A stretch of 64,000 bases of DNA from Cardiobacteriaceae bacterium (GCA_030529365.1 JAUMXB010000009.1:20531-84530); one strand, 5' to 3'; shown: positions 19,904 to 28,790, numbered from the stretch's first letter. The notes: a model not told the origin generated them from the letters alone. Translations and numbers: made by a program.

Positions 19904-20968
19904 ATGCGCAAAATCATCCATATTGATATGGATGCCTTTTTTGCCTCTGTCGAGCAGCGCGACAATCCAGCGCTGCGCGGCAAACCCGTCATCGTTGGTG
20001 GCGCGCCGGACAGCCGTGGCGTTGTCGCCGCCGCCAGCTATGAAGCGCGCCCCTATGGCGTGCGCTCCGCCATGCCCTGCCATCAGGCCTACCGCCTCTG
20101 CCCGCATGCCATCTTTGTGCCGCCGCGCTTTGCCATCTACCAGGAAGTCAGCCAGCACATCCGCGCCCTCATGCTCGCCATCACGCCGCTCGTTGAACCC
20201 TTGTCGCTCGACGAAGCCTATCTCGACGTCACCGATGCCAGCCGCGGCAGCAGCGCCACCGCCATTGCCGAAACGCTGCGCGCGCAAATCCGCCGCGAAA
20301 CCGGCCTCACCGCCTCCGCCGGCGTTTCCTACAACAAAATGCTCGCGAAAATCGCCTCCGACCTCAACAAACCCGACGGCATCGCCGTCATCCCTCCCGC
20401 ACAAGCCTATGATTTCCTCGCCCGCCTGCCGGTGGAACGCATCCACGGCATCGGCAAGGCCACCCTCGCCCGTCTGCACGAACTCGGCATCAAAAACGGC
20501 GCCGACCTGCAAAACACCCCGCTCGACCTCCTCGTCGCCCGCTTCGGCAAGCGCGGCGCATACTTTCACGCCATCGCCCGCGGCATCGACGAACGCCCGG
20601 TCAGCCCCATGCGCGAACGCAAATCCGTCGGCAGCGAAACCACCTTCGCCCGCGACAGCGCCGATCCTGCCTACCTGCGCGACCAATTGCGCCAGCAAAG
20701 CGCCGACGCCTTCGCCACCCTGCGCCGCAAGCAGCTCTGCGCCCGCACGCTCACCATCAAGATCAAATATGCCGACTTCAGCCAGATCACCCGCAGCCAC
20801 ACCGCAAGCCGCCCCTTCCGCCGCGAAAAGGAAGCGCACTACTGGCTCGACCGCCTTTTCGCCAGCGCGCCGCGCGGTGCAGTACGCCTCGTCGGCGTCA
20901 GCTACTCCACGCTGGAAAGCACCAACCGCATCACCCAGCCCGATCTCTTTCCCGAGAACGAGCTATAA
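19904..20968 (+). CDS. dinB: DNA polymerase IV (Y family)
   Basis: A 354-aa Pol IV for translesion synthesis. The palm motif IHIDMDAFFASVEQRDNP supplies the first metal-binding Asp and the aromatic steric gate; SLDEAYLDVT supplies the Asp-Glu pair. The GVSYNKMLAKIASDLNKP block and the helix-hairpin-helix IHGIGKATLARL follow, then the little-finger domain. It is joined to arsC by a 3-bp gap, so expression probably follows an upstream promoter; no LexA-like box is seen directly before it. No C-terminal QLxLF clamp motif is obvious; the end reads PDLFPENEL. Confidence 0.96.
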   Translation: MRKIIHIDMDAFFASVEQRDNPALRGKPVIVGGAPDSRGVVAAASYEARPYGVRSAMPCHQAYRLCPHAIFVPPRFAIYQEVSQHIRALMLAITPLVEPLSLDEAYLDVTDASRGSSATAIAETLRAQIRRETGLTASAGVSYNKMLAKIASDLNKPDGIAVIPPAQAYDFLARLPVERIHGIGKATLARLHELGIKNGADLQNTPLDLLVARFGKRGAYFHAIARGIDERPVSPMRERKSVGSETTFARDSADPAYLRDQLRQQSADAFATLRRKQLCARTLTIKIKYADFSQITRSHTASRPFRREKEAHYWLDRLFASAPRGAVRLVGVSYSTLESTNRITQPDLFPENEL

Positions 20969-20984
20969 ACAAGATAGAAAAAAA

Positions 20985-21075
20985 TTCTCATAAAGAAGTA
21001 ATTTTTCGATAAAATATCTCATTATAAGCGCTTAATAATGGTAAAAAATATCTATTTTTAACTATTTTATAAACC
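20985..21075. repeat. 31-bp palindromic element, copy 10 (one intact core)
   Basis: Intact core at 21026-21033; the partner 31 bp upstream has decayed to about AAGAAGTA. The arm GGTAAAAAATATCTATTTTTAAC follows. Paired with copy 11 in the same dinB/Cof intergenic region. Confidence 0.8.
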
Positions 21076-21167
21076 AAACACTTGTTGCATGGCAAACATG
21101 CCTGCCCGATACAAGCCTGGCCAACCCGGCTTCCCCCAATTGCACGCCAAATGCAAAACGGCAATTT

Positions 21168-21252
21168 TTCTCATCAACAAGCGCTTATTGCGATAAAATT
21201 TATCAACAAGAGCGCTAGTTTATGATAAAAAACTACTATTTTTTATCAATTA
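21168..21252. repeat. 31-bp palindromic element, copy 11 (two cores)
   Basis: Cores at 21179-21186 (AAGCGCTT) and 21210-21217 (GAGCGCTA), 31 bp apart. The GATAAAAAACTACTATTTTTTATC arm stops about 10 bp before the stop codon of the convergent HAD gene. Confidence 0.88.
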
Positions 21253-21260
21253 ATGAGTTA

Positions 21261-22058
21261 TCATCCGGCCAGCACCCCGAGCGTTACCAGCGCGCGATAG
21301 ACGCCATCATCGCCCACATTCGTCGTCACATAATCCGCCACCGCCCTGGCCTGCGCACGCCCATTGCCCATCGCAACCGACAACCCCGCATACTCCAGCA
21401 TCTCCACATCATTCAGACCATCACCGAAAGCCATCACTTCCTCGCGGGCAATACCGAGGCGCGCGCAGCACGCGGCAATGCCTCGCGCCTTCGATGCCGC
21501 GCTCGGCAGGAAATCAACGCTGTGCGGATGCCAGCGTATCGTCTGGTACGTATCGCCCAAGACGCCGCTCGCGTGCAGCTCGCGCTCGCCCGCCTCGTCC
21601 ACATACACGTTCATCTGATAGACCGGCGCATGCAGATAGGCCCTGGCGTCCACGCGGTACGGCCCGATATCGTGCAGCGCGCCCGCCACCACGTCATCCT
21701 CGCGCGATACCACCATGGCATCATCGAGCATCTGCATGTAGGCCCAGTCCTTTTCCGCACACAGCGCGATGAGCCGCTCGATATCCGCCAGCGGCAGGGG
21801 GTGCGCGTCCAGCACTTCGCCGCGGTGCAGGCAATACTGGCCGTTCATCGTCACCAGCACATCCATGCCAAAAGAGCGGATCAGTGCATTCACCGGTTCG
21901 GGAAACACGCCAGGCGTGCGGCCGGTGGCAATCGCGGTGAGAATGCCTTGCGCATGCAGGGCAGCCAGCGCCTGCTGCGCCGACTTGGGCACCACGCCCG
22001 CATCCTTGTGATACAGCGTGTCATCAATATCGAAAAAAACTATCTTCGGACGCGACAT
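21261..22058 (-). CDS. Cof-type HAD hydrolase
   Basis: A 265-aa HAD-IIB (Cof) sugar-phosphate phosphatase. Motif I is FFDIDDTLYHKD (Asp nucleophile and acid/base Asp), TAIATGRTPG is motif II, and GDGLNDVEMLEYAG is the metal-binding motif IV. The cap carries the SVDFLPSAASKARGI segment with the Lys of motif III. A GGGGGAG run lies just upstream of the ATG. Divergent from the Gfo/Idh oxidoreductase gene with only 112 bp between them. Substrate unknown; relatives hydrolyse sugar phosphates, HMP-PP or flavin mononucleotide. Confidence 0.88.
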   Translation of the reverse strand: MSRPKIVFFDIDDTLYHKDAGVVPKSAQQALAALHAQGILTAIATGRTPGVFPEPVNALIRSFGMDVLVTMNGQYCLHRGEVLDAHPLPLADIERLIALCAEKDWAYMQMLDDAMVVSREDDVVAGALHDIGPYRVDARAYLHAPVYQMNVYVDEAGERELHASGVLGDTYQTIRWHPHSVDFLPSAASKARGIAACCARLGIAREEVMAFGDGLNDVEMLEYAGLSVAMGNGRAQARAVADYVTTNVGDDGVYRALVTLGVLAG

Positions 22059-22170
22059 AACTCCCCCGCCAATGAATGAGAAACGCGCATCTTACGCCTC
22101 CCCGCCGCATTGCGCACGCCCTTGCGGCGCGGGGGTATAATCGGCTTCCCGCTTCAGACAGGAGAATCCC

Positions 22171-23202
22171 GTGATCCGCGTCGCCATCATCGGTTACGGC
22201 ATGTCCGCCCGCACCTTCCATCTCCCTTTCGTCAGCCGCCATCCCGCCTACCGCCTGACCGGTATCGTCAGCCGCCAGCCCGCTCTCGACCTCAGCCCCT
22301 ATCCGCACGCGCGCCGCTATCCCGATACTGATGCCCTGCTCGCCGCCGACGACTGCGATCTCGTCATCATCACCACGCCCAACACCCTGCATTATCCGCA
22401 AGCGCGGCAATGCCTCGAAGCCGGCAAGCACGTCGTCCTCGAAAAACCGATGACCATCACCCTCGCCGAAGCCGAAGCGCTCGTTGCCCTCGCCGCGCGG
22501 CAGCAGCGCCATCTCTCCGTCTATCACAACTGCCGCCTGAACGGCGATTTCCTCACCGTGAAAAAACTCCTTGCCGACAAGCGTCTCGGCCAACTGCGTA
22601 CCTGTCGCGTGCACTGGGACCGCTTCCGCCCCGTCGTGCGCGACCGCTGGCGCGAAAACGCCGGCCCGGGCAGCGGCATCTGGTACGACCTCGGCCCGCA
22701 CATGATTGACCAGGCCCTGCTCCTCTTCGGCCTGCCCGCAGCCGTCAGCGCCCATATCCGCGCCCTGCGCCCCGGCAGCGCCAGCGACGACTATGCCCAT
22801 GTGCAACTGCACTATCCCGAACACGAAGTCATCCTGCACACCGCGCCCTACGGTTGCGCGCCCACGCCGCGCTTCATCCTCGAAGGCGATGGCGGCAATT
22901 ACCGCAAATACGGCCTCGATCCGCAGGAAGCACAACTGAAAAGCGGCATGGTTCCCTACGACCCCGCCTTCGGCATCGAAGACCCTGCGCAATATGGCAT
23001 CCTCTATCTCCCTGACGGCTCGCAGGAAACCGTCGCCACCGAGCGCAGCCGCTTTATCGATTATTACGACAACCTCGCTGCCGCCATCCGTGGCGAAGCG
23101 CCGCTTGCCGTCCGCCCCGAAGAAGCGCTTGCCGTCATGCGCGTGCTCCTTCTCGCCCATGACAGCGCGCGCCAGGGCAAAACCCTCGCCCTGCCCGCAT
23201 AG
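22171..23202 (+). CDS. Gfo/Idh/MocA-family NAD(P)-dependent oxidoreductase
   Basis: A 343-aa oxidoreductase. The N-terminal Rossmann domain starts IRVAIIGYGMSARTFHLPF (a variant of GxGxxG). The family's EKPMTITLAEAEAL motif carries the conserved Lys, and the C-terminal domain contains DLGPHMIDQALLLFG. It is close to the YdgJ/YhhX/YvaA-type members, which act on sugars or inositols. The start is a GTG with AGGAG seven bases upstream. The gene is divergent from a HAD phosphatase, which hints at carbohydrate metabolism only weakly. No sugar transporter is adjacent. Confidence 0.9.
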   Translation: MIRVAIIGYGMSARTFHLPFVSRHPAYRLTGIVSRQPALDLSPYPHARRYPDTDALLAADDCDLVIITTPNTLHYPQARQCLEAGKHVVLEKPMTITLAEAEALVALAARQQRHLSVYHNCRLNGDFLTVKKLLADKRLGQLRTCRVHWDRFRPVVRDRWRENAGPGSGIWYDLGPHMIDQALLLFGLPAAVSAHIRALRPGSASDDYAHVQLHYPEHEVILHTAPYGCAPTPRFILEGDGGNYRKYGLDPQEAQLKSGMVPYDPAFGIEDPAQYGILYLPDGSQETVATERSRFIDYYDNLAAAIRGEAPLAVRPEEALAVMRVLLLAHDSARQGKTLALPA

Positions 23203-23285
23203 CGGCGCGTCGGCGCTGCGCGTCTGGCCATCATGGCAACGCCGCTATACAATGCCGCGATTTTTCAAACCGTTCGGAAAACATC

Positions 23286-23435
23286 ATGAGCCAACCCGAC
23301 AACATCCCTCCGCAAACTGACGACGCGCAAGCCGCGCAGGCAGAAGGCGAAGCATTGCTTGCGCAATACGCCGCAGCGGAAAACGATGCGGAAGACGAAC
23401 ACCAGCACGGCTGCCTCTGCTGCCAGGAACGCTGA
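23286..23435 (+). CDS. Cys-rich 49-aa micro-protein (C-terminal HxHGCLCC)
   Basis: A small open reading frame, MSQPDNIPPQTDD onward, ending HQHGCLCCQER. The body is acidic and Ala/Gln/Glu-rich. The end carries two His and three Cys, a pattern that could bind a metal. It has a CTATACAAT-type -10 about 40 bp upstream and is followed 20 bp later by a perfect terminator. That gene-like packaging supports it being real despite its size. Function unknown. Confidence 0.6.
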   Translation: MSQPDNIPPQTDDAQAAQAEGEALLAQYAAAENDAEDEHQHGCLCCQER

Positions 23436-23455
23436 TCCCGCAAATTCCGCAACGT

Positions 23456-23485
23456 AAAAAGGGCTGCCGATGGGCAGCCCTTTTT
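23456..23485. terminator. Bidirectional terminator between micro-protein gene and lnt
   Basis: Near-perfect hairpin AAAAAGGGCTGCC / GGGCAGCCCTTTTT with a three-base loop and T-runs in both directions, located in the convergent gap. Confidence 0.93.
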
Positions 23486-23498
23486 CATGAAACCCGCA

Positions 23499-24992
23499 TC
23501 ATTCGCGGTGATATGGCGTAAACGACTCCGGCGGCACATGCCGCGTCGCCCAGCCGAACAGCAGCAGGAACAGCGCATACACGCCCAGCGCAATGAAAAA
23601 GATGTTCTCGCCATGGCGCGCATAAGGTGTCAGGCCAACATAAGGCTGCACCTGCCCGGAAAGCACGTTGCGCTCGAAGCGCGACAGACGCTGCTTGATG
23701 CGCCCCTTGTCATCGAGAAACACGGTAATGCCGTTATTGGTGGCGCGTGCCATTTCCCGCCCCAGTTCCAGCGCGCGCATCTGGTTCATCTGCAAATGCT
23801 GGTCGGCGGCAATGGAATCCTCAAACCAGCCGTCGTTGCTCACATTGATCAGATATTGCGCATAGGGCAGCGCTTGCCGCACCACACGGCCAAAGGTGGC
23901 CTCAAAGCAAATGGAAACGCCGGCAGGGATGCCGTTGGTACTGATCGGCATCTGCGATGCCGCGCCACGGCTGAAATCGGAAAGCGGAATATCCACATAA
24001 TCGCGGAAAATGGCGAATACGCTGCGCATCGGCAGATATTCGCCGAACGGCAACAGATGATGCTTGTCGTAACGGCCATGTCCCTTGCCCAGCGTAATCA
24101 CCGAATTGTAGTAAATGCCCTTGGCAAGATTGCCGGTGGGAATGCCCGAGACCAGCGTCTGCCCGCGCGAAGTCAGCAGGCGGTCGAGCCGTTGCAGCAC
24201 ACTGTCGCGCACGTCTTCCTCCATGAAGGCAATCGCCGTCTCCGGCCAGACGATCACGCTCTCCGTGCGGCGCACGCTCAAATCGATGTAATGGCCGATA
24301 TGGGCGTGCATCAAACCGGGATCAAACTTGGTGAGCTGGGGAATATTGCCCTGCACCAGTGCCACGGTAAACGGATAGCCGACCGGCGTGGTAAAGGAAA
24401 AATGGCGTGTAGGCAAGCTGATGAATACCAGCAGCACGGCCAGCACGCCCGGCAGCAAGCTGCGGCGGTATGCGGTGAGCGCGAGCAGCGACGCCACCAG
24501 CATCAGCACCAGGCCGATGCCGAACACGCCGGAAAGCGGCGCCAATCCTTCCAGCGGCGCGGCAAACTGCGAATACCCCACGGAAAGCCAGGGAAAACCG
24601 CCCAATACATACGACCGCGCCAATTCCGCCAGCATCCACAGGAAAGGCACCAGCAAGGCGCGCAATGCCGTGCCCGGACGGCTCAGCCAGCGCAACGCCA
24701 TCCCCACCATTGCCGGAAAGCAGGCCAGCACCAGAATCAGCAAAATATTGGCGAGCACGGCAAACACCAGTGGCGCGCCGCCGAAGCTGTGCAGGCTGAT
24801 ATAAACCCAGTGCAGGCCCGCCCCGAAATATCCCAGCCCGTAAAAGAAACCGATGCGCCCCGGCCGCGCGGAAGGCAGCCACAGGAAACACAGCCCCGCC
24901 AGACTTGCCACGCCCACATACCAGGCATGAAAAGGAGCAAAGGCGAGGGGGAGCAAGGCTCCCAGCAACAGGGCAAAGAGATAATGGCGCAT
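23499..24992 (-). CDS. lnt: Apolipoprotein N-acyltransferase
   Basis: A 497-aa Lnt, which adds the third acyl chain to lipoproteins in the inner membrane. Six or so N-terminal membrane helices precede a nitrilase-type periplasmic domain. The triad is Glu251 (VIVWPETAI), Lys310 (YDKHHLLPFGEYLP) and Cys362 (GVSICFEATF). A final helix (IFFIALGVYALFLLLFGW) anchors the C-terminus. Several lipoproteins in this window (esterase, META protein, Ala-rich lipoprotein) would be its substrates. The usual ybeX/corC neighbour is not present. Confidence 0.96.
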   Translation of the reverse strand: MRHYLFALLLGALLPLAFAPFHAWYVGVASLAGLCFLWLPSARPGRIGFFYGLGYFGAGLHWVYISLHSFGGAPLVFAVLANILLILVLACFPAMVGMALRWLSRPGTALRALLVPFLWMLAELARSYVLGGFPWLSVGYSQFAAPLEGLAPLSGVFGIGLVLMLVASLLALTAYRRSLLPGVLAVLLVFISLPTRHFSFTTPVGYPFTVALVQGNIPQLTKFDPGLMHAHIGHYIDLSVRRTESVIVWPETAIAFMEEDVRDSVLQRLDRLLTSRGQTLVSGIPTGNLAKGIYYNSVITLGKGHGRYDKHHLLPFGEYLPMRSVFAIFRDYVDIPLSDFSRGAASQMPISTNGIPAGVSICFEATFGRVVRQALPYAQYLINVSNDGWFEDSIAADQHLQMNQMRALELGREMARATNNGITVFLDDKGRIKQRLSRFERNVLSGQVQPYVGLTPYARHGENIFFIALGVYALFLLLFGWATRHVPPESFTPYHRE

Positions 24993-25246
24993 GAGTATGG
25001 GTAATTCGTGTGGAAGTTATAGGGTAATGCAAAAACAGGATCCGGGATTTTACCGTCTGACCAGATTCCCGACGCGCATCCTCGTGCGTTTCCTGGCTGC
25101 CCTGCCGAATCCGTGCCAAACGAAAGACTCCGGCAGGAAGCAGGCTTTGTGCCGATTGGCAGGAAATGGCATTGCGGCAATTGCCGCAAACCCCATGCAG
25201 CCCTTATGCTATGCGGCATACACGCTATCATGAACAGGACGTAAGC

Positions 25247-26191
25247 ATGCAGACCTTCTGGGCAGGCATGGGATTTTCCCTGAATATTGTCTTGCCGATA
25301 CTCGCCATCATCATTCTCGGCAAATGGATGAGCGATCGCGGCGCCATGAGCCGCGCCTTTATCGATGGCGCAAACCATCTCCTCTATTTCTACGCCATTC
25401 CCTGCCTGATTTTCTTCGGCATCGTGAAAAGCGACGTTTCCATGGGCGACAGCTGGCGCCTGCTGCTGGCCGGCTATCTTGCCGTGTTTTCCCTCTTTTC
25501 CGTCGCGAGCTGGCTTGCGCGCCGCCATATTCGCGAAAAGGCGGATCGCGGCGTGTTCGTGCAGGGCGTGTTTCGCGGCAATCTCGCCATTCTTGGCGTC
25601 GTGCTCGTGCGTGAAGTCTATGGCGCAGCCGGTCTTTCGGAAGGCGCGATGTTTGCCGGCACCGTTGCCTTCCTGCTCAACGTGCTCGCCATCATCACCT
25701 TCAGCGCCGACGGCCAGACGCCCTGGCGCAGCGTATTGCTCAAAATCCTGCGCAACCCGCTGTTCATCGGCATCGTCTCCGCCATCACCATCAAGGCGCT
25801 CGCCATTCCCCTGCCCAAAGTGGTGCTCAACTTCGGCAGCCATTTTGTCGGCATGACGCTGCCGCTCGCCCTCCTCTGCACCGGCGCTTCCCTCAACCTG
25901 CACGGCATTTTCGGCGCCGGACAGGTCGCCATCTGGGCCAGCATCGGCCGCCTTATCGTGTCACCCGTCTTTTTTGTCGGCTTCGGCTATCTGTGCGGCG
26001 TGGAAGGCCGCGGCCTCGGCATTCTCTTTCTCATGGGCGCCGCCCCTGCCGCTTCCGTCGGCTTCGTCATGGCGCTTGCCATGGGCGGCAATGCCGCCGC
26101 TGCCGCCAACATCATTGCCATCACCACTGCCTGCTCCGCCTTCATCATCGCGCCGGGCATCGCCCTCCTGCATGTGCTCGGCTGGGTGTGA
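25247..26191 (+). CDS. AEC-family (auxin efflux carrier-like) transporter
   Basis: A 314-aa membrane protein with about ten hydrophobic segments in two five-helix halves, as in PF03547. The N-terminus MQTFWAGMGFSLNIVLPILAIIILG and the LALLCTGASLNLHG segment in the second half are typical. Bacterial members export or exchange malate and other carboxylates; substrate not predictable here. The ATG at 25247 is chosen because the preceding 27 codons are not hydrophobic. Divergent from lnt across a 254-bp gap in which I see nothing else distinctive. Confidence 0.85.
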   Translation: MQTFWAGMGFSLNIVLPILAIIILGKWMSDRGAMSRAFIDGANHLLYFYAIPCLIFFGIVKSDVSMGDSWRLLLAGYLAVFSLFSVASWLARRHIREKADRGVFVQGVFRGNLAILGVVLVREVYGAAGLSEGAMFAGTVAFLLNVLAIITFSADGQTPWRSVLLKILRNPLFIGIVSAITIKALAIPLPKVVLNFGSHFVGMTLPLALLCTGASLNLHGIFGAGQVAIWASIGRLIVSPVFFVGFGYLCGVEGRGLGILFLMGAAPAASVGFVMALAMGGNAAAAANIIAITTACSAFIIAPGIALLHVLGWV

Positions 26192-26237
26192 GCGCAGTGT
26201 CGCCGCTAAGTATGCGCGCAGGTTTTTATAAAAAACC

Positions 26238-26312
26238 GATACAAATAGCGTTTTTTTACCATCCTGAAGCGCTTGTTGCGGTAAAAAATATCTATTTTTA
26301 CCACTTTTATGA
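26238..26312. repeat. 31-bp family element, copy 12 (single core, two arms)
   Basis: One core at 26267-26274 flanked by TTTTTTTACCAT on the left and GGTAAAAAATATCTATTTTTACC on the right: the symmetrical single-core form. Between the AEC gene and gapA. Confidence 0.88.
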
Positions 26313-26372
26313 AATTTTACACGTATAAACACGGCAAGCACCGGTAAACAAACAGCAGCATCCGCCTGAAAG

Positions 26373-26381
26373 TGGTATGAT
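26373..26381 (+). promoter_or_regulatory. Extended -10 promoter of gapA
   Basis: TGGTATGAT matches an extended -10 (TGnTATAAT-like) about 36 bp before the gapA ATG. No good -35 is seen at 16-18 bp, as is usual for extended -10 promoters. Confidence 0.45.
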
Positions 26382-26416
26382 TCCCCAGACTTTTCCCACA
26401 ACAACGGAGTGATTCC

Positions 26417-27427
26417 ATGAGTATCAAAGTTGCAATCAACGGTTTTGGCCGCATTGGCCGTCTTGCCCTGCGCCAGATGGACAAGGCCAAAGGCGTGGAA
26501 GTGGTCGCCATCAACGACCTCACCCCTGCCGACATGCTGCTGCACCTCTTCAAGTACGACACCGCGCAGGGCCGCTTCAACGGCAGCGCCGAACTGAAAG
26601 GCGACAACCTGGTCGTCAACGGCAAGGAAATCAAGGTGCTCTCCAATGCTGATCCCGAGCAATTGCCGTGGGGCGAGCTGGGCATTGATGTCGTGCTGGA
26701 ATGCACCGGCTTCTTCGCCACCAAGGAAAAAGCCGAGAAGCACATCAAGGCCGGCGCCAAGAAAGTCGTGATTTCCGCACCGGGCGGCAACGACGTGAAA
26801 ACCGTGGTGTACAACGTCAACCACGAAATCCTCGACGGCACGGAAACCGTGATCTCCGGCGCCTCCTGCACCACCAACTGCCTGGCGCCGATGGCGAAAG
26901 TCCTGCAAGACAAGTTCGGCATCGTCGAAGGCCTGATGACCACCATCCACGCCTACACCGGCGACCAGAACACTCTCGATGCCCCGCACCGCAAAGGCGA
27001 CAAGCGCCGCGCCCGTGCCGCTGCCGCCAACATCGTGCCGAACAGCACCGGCGCAGCCAAGGCCATCGGCCTCGTTATCCCCGAGCTGAAAGGCAAACTC
27101 GATGGCGGCGCGCAACGCGTTCCCGTCATCACCGGCTCGTTGACCGAACTCGTCTGCGTACTGGAAAAAACTGTCACCATCGAAGAAGTCAACGCTGCCA
27201 TGAAAGCTTCTGCCAACGAATCTTTCGGCTACACCGAAGAAGAACTGGTTTCTTCCGACATCATCGGCATCAGCTTCGGCTCGCTCTTTGATGCCACGCA
27301 AACCCGCGTGCTCAGCGTTGGCGACAAGCAGCTGGTAAAAACCGTCGCATGGTACGACAACGAAATGAGCTACACCGAGCAGCTCATCCGCACGCTCACC
27401 TATTTCGCGAGCCTGATCAAGAAATAA
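26417..27427 (+). CDS. gapA: Glyceraldehyde-3-phosphate dehydrogenase, NAD-type
   Basis: A 336-aa type I GAPDH of glycolysis. The N-terminal [13 protein letters not shown] nucleotide loop is followed by Asp34 in AINDL, which favours NAD over NADP. The catalytic Cys151 is in [17 protein letters not shown], with His178 in [24 protein letters not shown] precedes the ATG. It is flanked by an extended -10 and a strong terminator, so it is a single-gene unit, as expected for a highly expressed gene. pgk or tkt are not adjacent. Confidence 0.98.
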   Translation: MSIKVAINGFGRIGRLALRQMDKAKGVEVVAINDLTPADMLLHLFKYDTAQGRFNGSAELKGDNLVVNGKEIKVLSNADPEQLPWGELGIDVVLECTGFFATKEKAEKHIKAGAKKVVISAPGGNDVKTVVYNVNHEILDGTETVISGASCTTNCLAPMAKVLQDKFGIVEGLMTTIHAYTGDQNTLDAPHRKGDKRRARAAAANIVPNSTGAAKAIGLVIPELKGKLDGGAQRVPVITGSLTELVCVLEKTVTIEEVNAAMKASANESFGYTEEELVSSDIIGISFGSLFDATQTRVLSVGDKQLVKTVAWYDNEMSYTEQLIRTLTYFASLIKK

Positions 27428-27448
27428 GACTGCGCGTTGCCATCATGC

Positions 27449-27476
27449 AAAAGCCGCCTTCAGGCGGCTTTTTTTA
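27449..27476 (+). terminator. gapA terminator
   Basis: AAGCCGCCT / AGGCGGCTT stem with a short loop and a run of seven or more T, about 20 bp after the gapA stop. Confidence 0.93.
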
Positions 27477-27536
27477 TTTGCTATCGCCATTCAACCTGAA
27501 ACCCCGCACATCATCTCCGATAAATAGACGGCGTAA

Positions 27537-27622
27537 CCGTAGGGACGTAGCCTGCTTTTGCCATCTGCGCTGGGCACCCATGAACATGCGGCTATTGTTC
27601 ATGGATGCCCACCAGCCTACCA
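27537..27622. repeat. REP-like hairpin (GTAGG ... CCTAC)
   Basis: Outer GTAGGGACGTAGCCTG and CCAGCCTAC ends enclose a long imperfect hairpin, TGGGCACCCATGAACAT with TGTTCATGGATGCCCA (27571-27611). Same class as the palindromes at 17.7-18.8 kb and 43.7-44.1 kb. Confidence 0.7.
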
Positions 27623-27641
27623 TCGTCCTTCCTGCTTTTTA

Positions 27642-27827
27642 GGGCGTGTTGACAATTCGCTAACCAGATTTAAGGAATTTCGGAAGGCAGGTGAAATATT
27701 GAAGGTTTTGTCGCTACACGGCTTTTTATAAACCCTCTCCCCAACCCCTCCCCCATAGGGGGAGGGGCTTTAACTCGCTGCTTTATTTTGGGTTTATTGC
27801 ATCAAGACATCAATTGTCAACAGCCCC
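27642..27827. mobile_element. Putative MITE or IS remnant with 16-bp inverted ends
   Basis: GGGCGTGTTGACAATT at the left and AATTGTCAACAGCCCC at the right pair with one or two mismatches, giving a 186-bp element. Inside is another palindrome, CCCCTCCCCCATAGGGGGAGGGG. No transposase coding is present. The rest of the gene-free 27428-27907 region is terminators and the REP hairpin. Confidence 0.65.
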
Positions 27828-27865
27828 TAGGAGAGTCATTGCAGATTTTTGGGTGAATGACCATA

Positions 27866-27893
27866 AAAAAACCGCTCCGAAGAGCGGTTTTCT
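27866..27893 (-). terminator. Terminator of the Ala-rich lipoprotein gene
   Basis: AAAACCGCTC / GAGCGGTTTT stem with a CGAA loop; on the minus strand it ends in a T-run, about 15 bp beyond the stop. Confidence 0.88.
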
Positions 27894-27907
27894 CAAAATC
27901 ATCGCGA

Positions 27908-28612
27908 TTACTGCTTGGGCTTCACGCCAGTCGCTTCTTCTGCCTGCTTGATGATTTCCGCAGCCTGTTCGTCCACGGTTTTTTCAACAGGGGCAGCGGC
28001 GGCATCGCTTTTCACTTCCGCAACAGCGGCTTCGGCCTTGGCGTCGGCAGCCTGTACTTCCGCCTTGGCGCCTTCCACCACTTCCTTGCCTTTATCCATC
28101 GCGGTATCCGCAGCAGCCTTCACTTCGGTGGCAGCCTGGTCAGCGGCTTCCTTGGTCTTGTCCACGGCAGAGGCGGTATCGGCTTTCACTTCAGCGGCGA
28201 CTTCCTTGCTCTTGTCCGCAACCGCTTCGGCAGCGGCTTTCACGTCTGCCTTCACTTCGGCGGCCACTTGCTGAGTTTTCTCGGCGGCCGTATCGGCTGC
28301 GGCTTTCATCTCCGCAGCAGCCTTGTCAGCTGCTTCCTGAGTCTTGTCCATCGCAGCAGCAGCATCGGCCTTCACTTCGGCGGCGACTTCCTTGCTTTTT
28401 TCCGCAACCGCTTCGGCGCCAGCTTTCACGTCTGCCTTCACCTCAGCCGCGACTTCCTTGGTTTTCTCGGCCACCACTTCGGCATTGGCCTTGGCGTCAT
28501 TGGCAGCGGCCTTGGCGGCTTCCTTGGTTTTTTTCTCGGTATCTTCCGAGCAGGCCACCAGCAAAGAGGCGGCGATCAGGGGGAGCATCCAGGTTTTTGC
28601 GGACAGTTTCAT
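27908..28612 (-). CDS. Ala/Lys/Glu-rich repeat lipoprotein (LEA-like amphipathic helix)
   Basis: A 234-aa lipoprotein: signal with lipobox LLVAC (Cys21), then almost continuous heptad/11-mer-like helix built from KxKEVAAEVKAD-type blocks. Residues 49-110 and 111-172 are a tandem duplication of a 62-residue unit. Composition is extreme: Ala, Lys, Glu, Asp and Val dominate, with no Cys after the lipobox. Such proteins resemble LEA/apolipoprotein-type helices and may coat membranes or act in stress protection; that is inference. The start at 28612 has GGAG seven bases upstream. It has its own terminator and probably its own promoter, divergent from the EamA gene. Confidence 0.82.
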   Translation of the reverse strand: MKLSAKTWMLPLIAASLLVACSEDTEKKTKEAAKAAANDAKANAEVVAEKTKEVAAEVKADVKAGAEAVAEKSKEVAAEVKADAAAAMDKTQEAADKAAAEMKAAADTAAEKTQQVAAEVKADVKAAAEAVADKSKEVAAEVKADTASAVDKTKEAADQAATEVKAAADTAMDKGKEVVEGAKAEVQAADAKAEAAVAEVKSDAAAAPVEKTVDEQAAEIIKQAEEATGVKPKQ

Positions 28613-28737
28613 CATCAATCTCCGTTGGAAGGGATAAGGCTCGCGAGTATAGCACCCGCTTTTTTGCCAACAGATTGCCATTTTTCAAGGCCTTCCGTTT
28701 CCGCACAACAAATATCTTATATATCATGGATTTTTGA

Positions 28738-28790
28738 TCGTTTTTACCGCAATAAGCGCTTGCTGATGATAAAAAATCACCATCAAACAC
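28738..28790. repeat. 31-bp family element, copy 13 (single core, two arms)
   Basis: Core at 28754-28761 between GTTTTTACCGC and GATAAAAAATCACCAT arms. In the divergent promoter region of the Ala-rich lipoprotein and the EamA gene. Confidence 0.85.
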
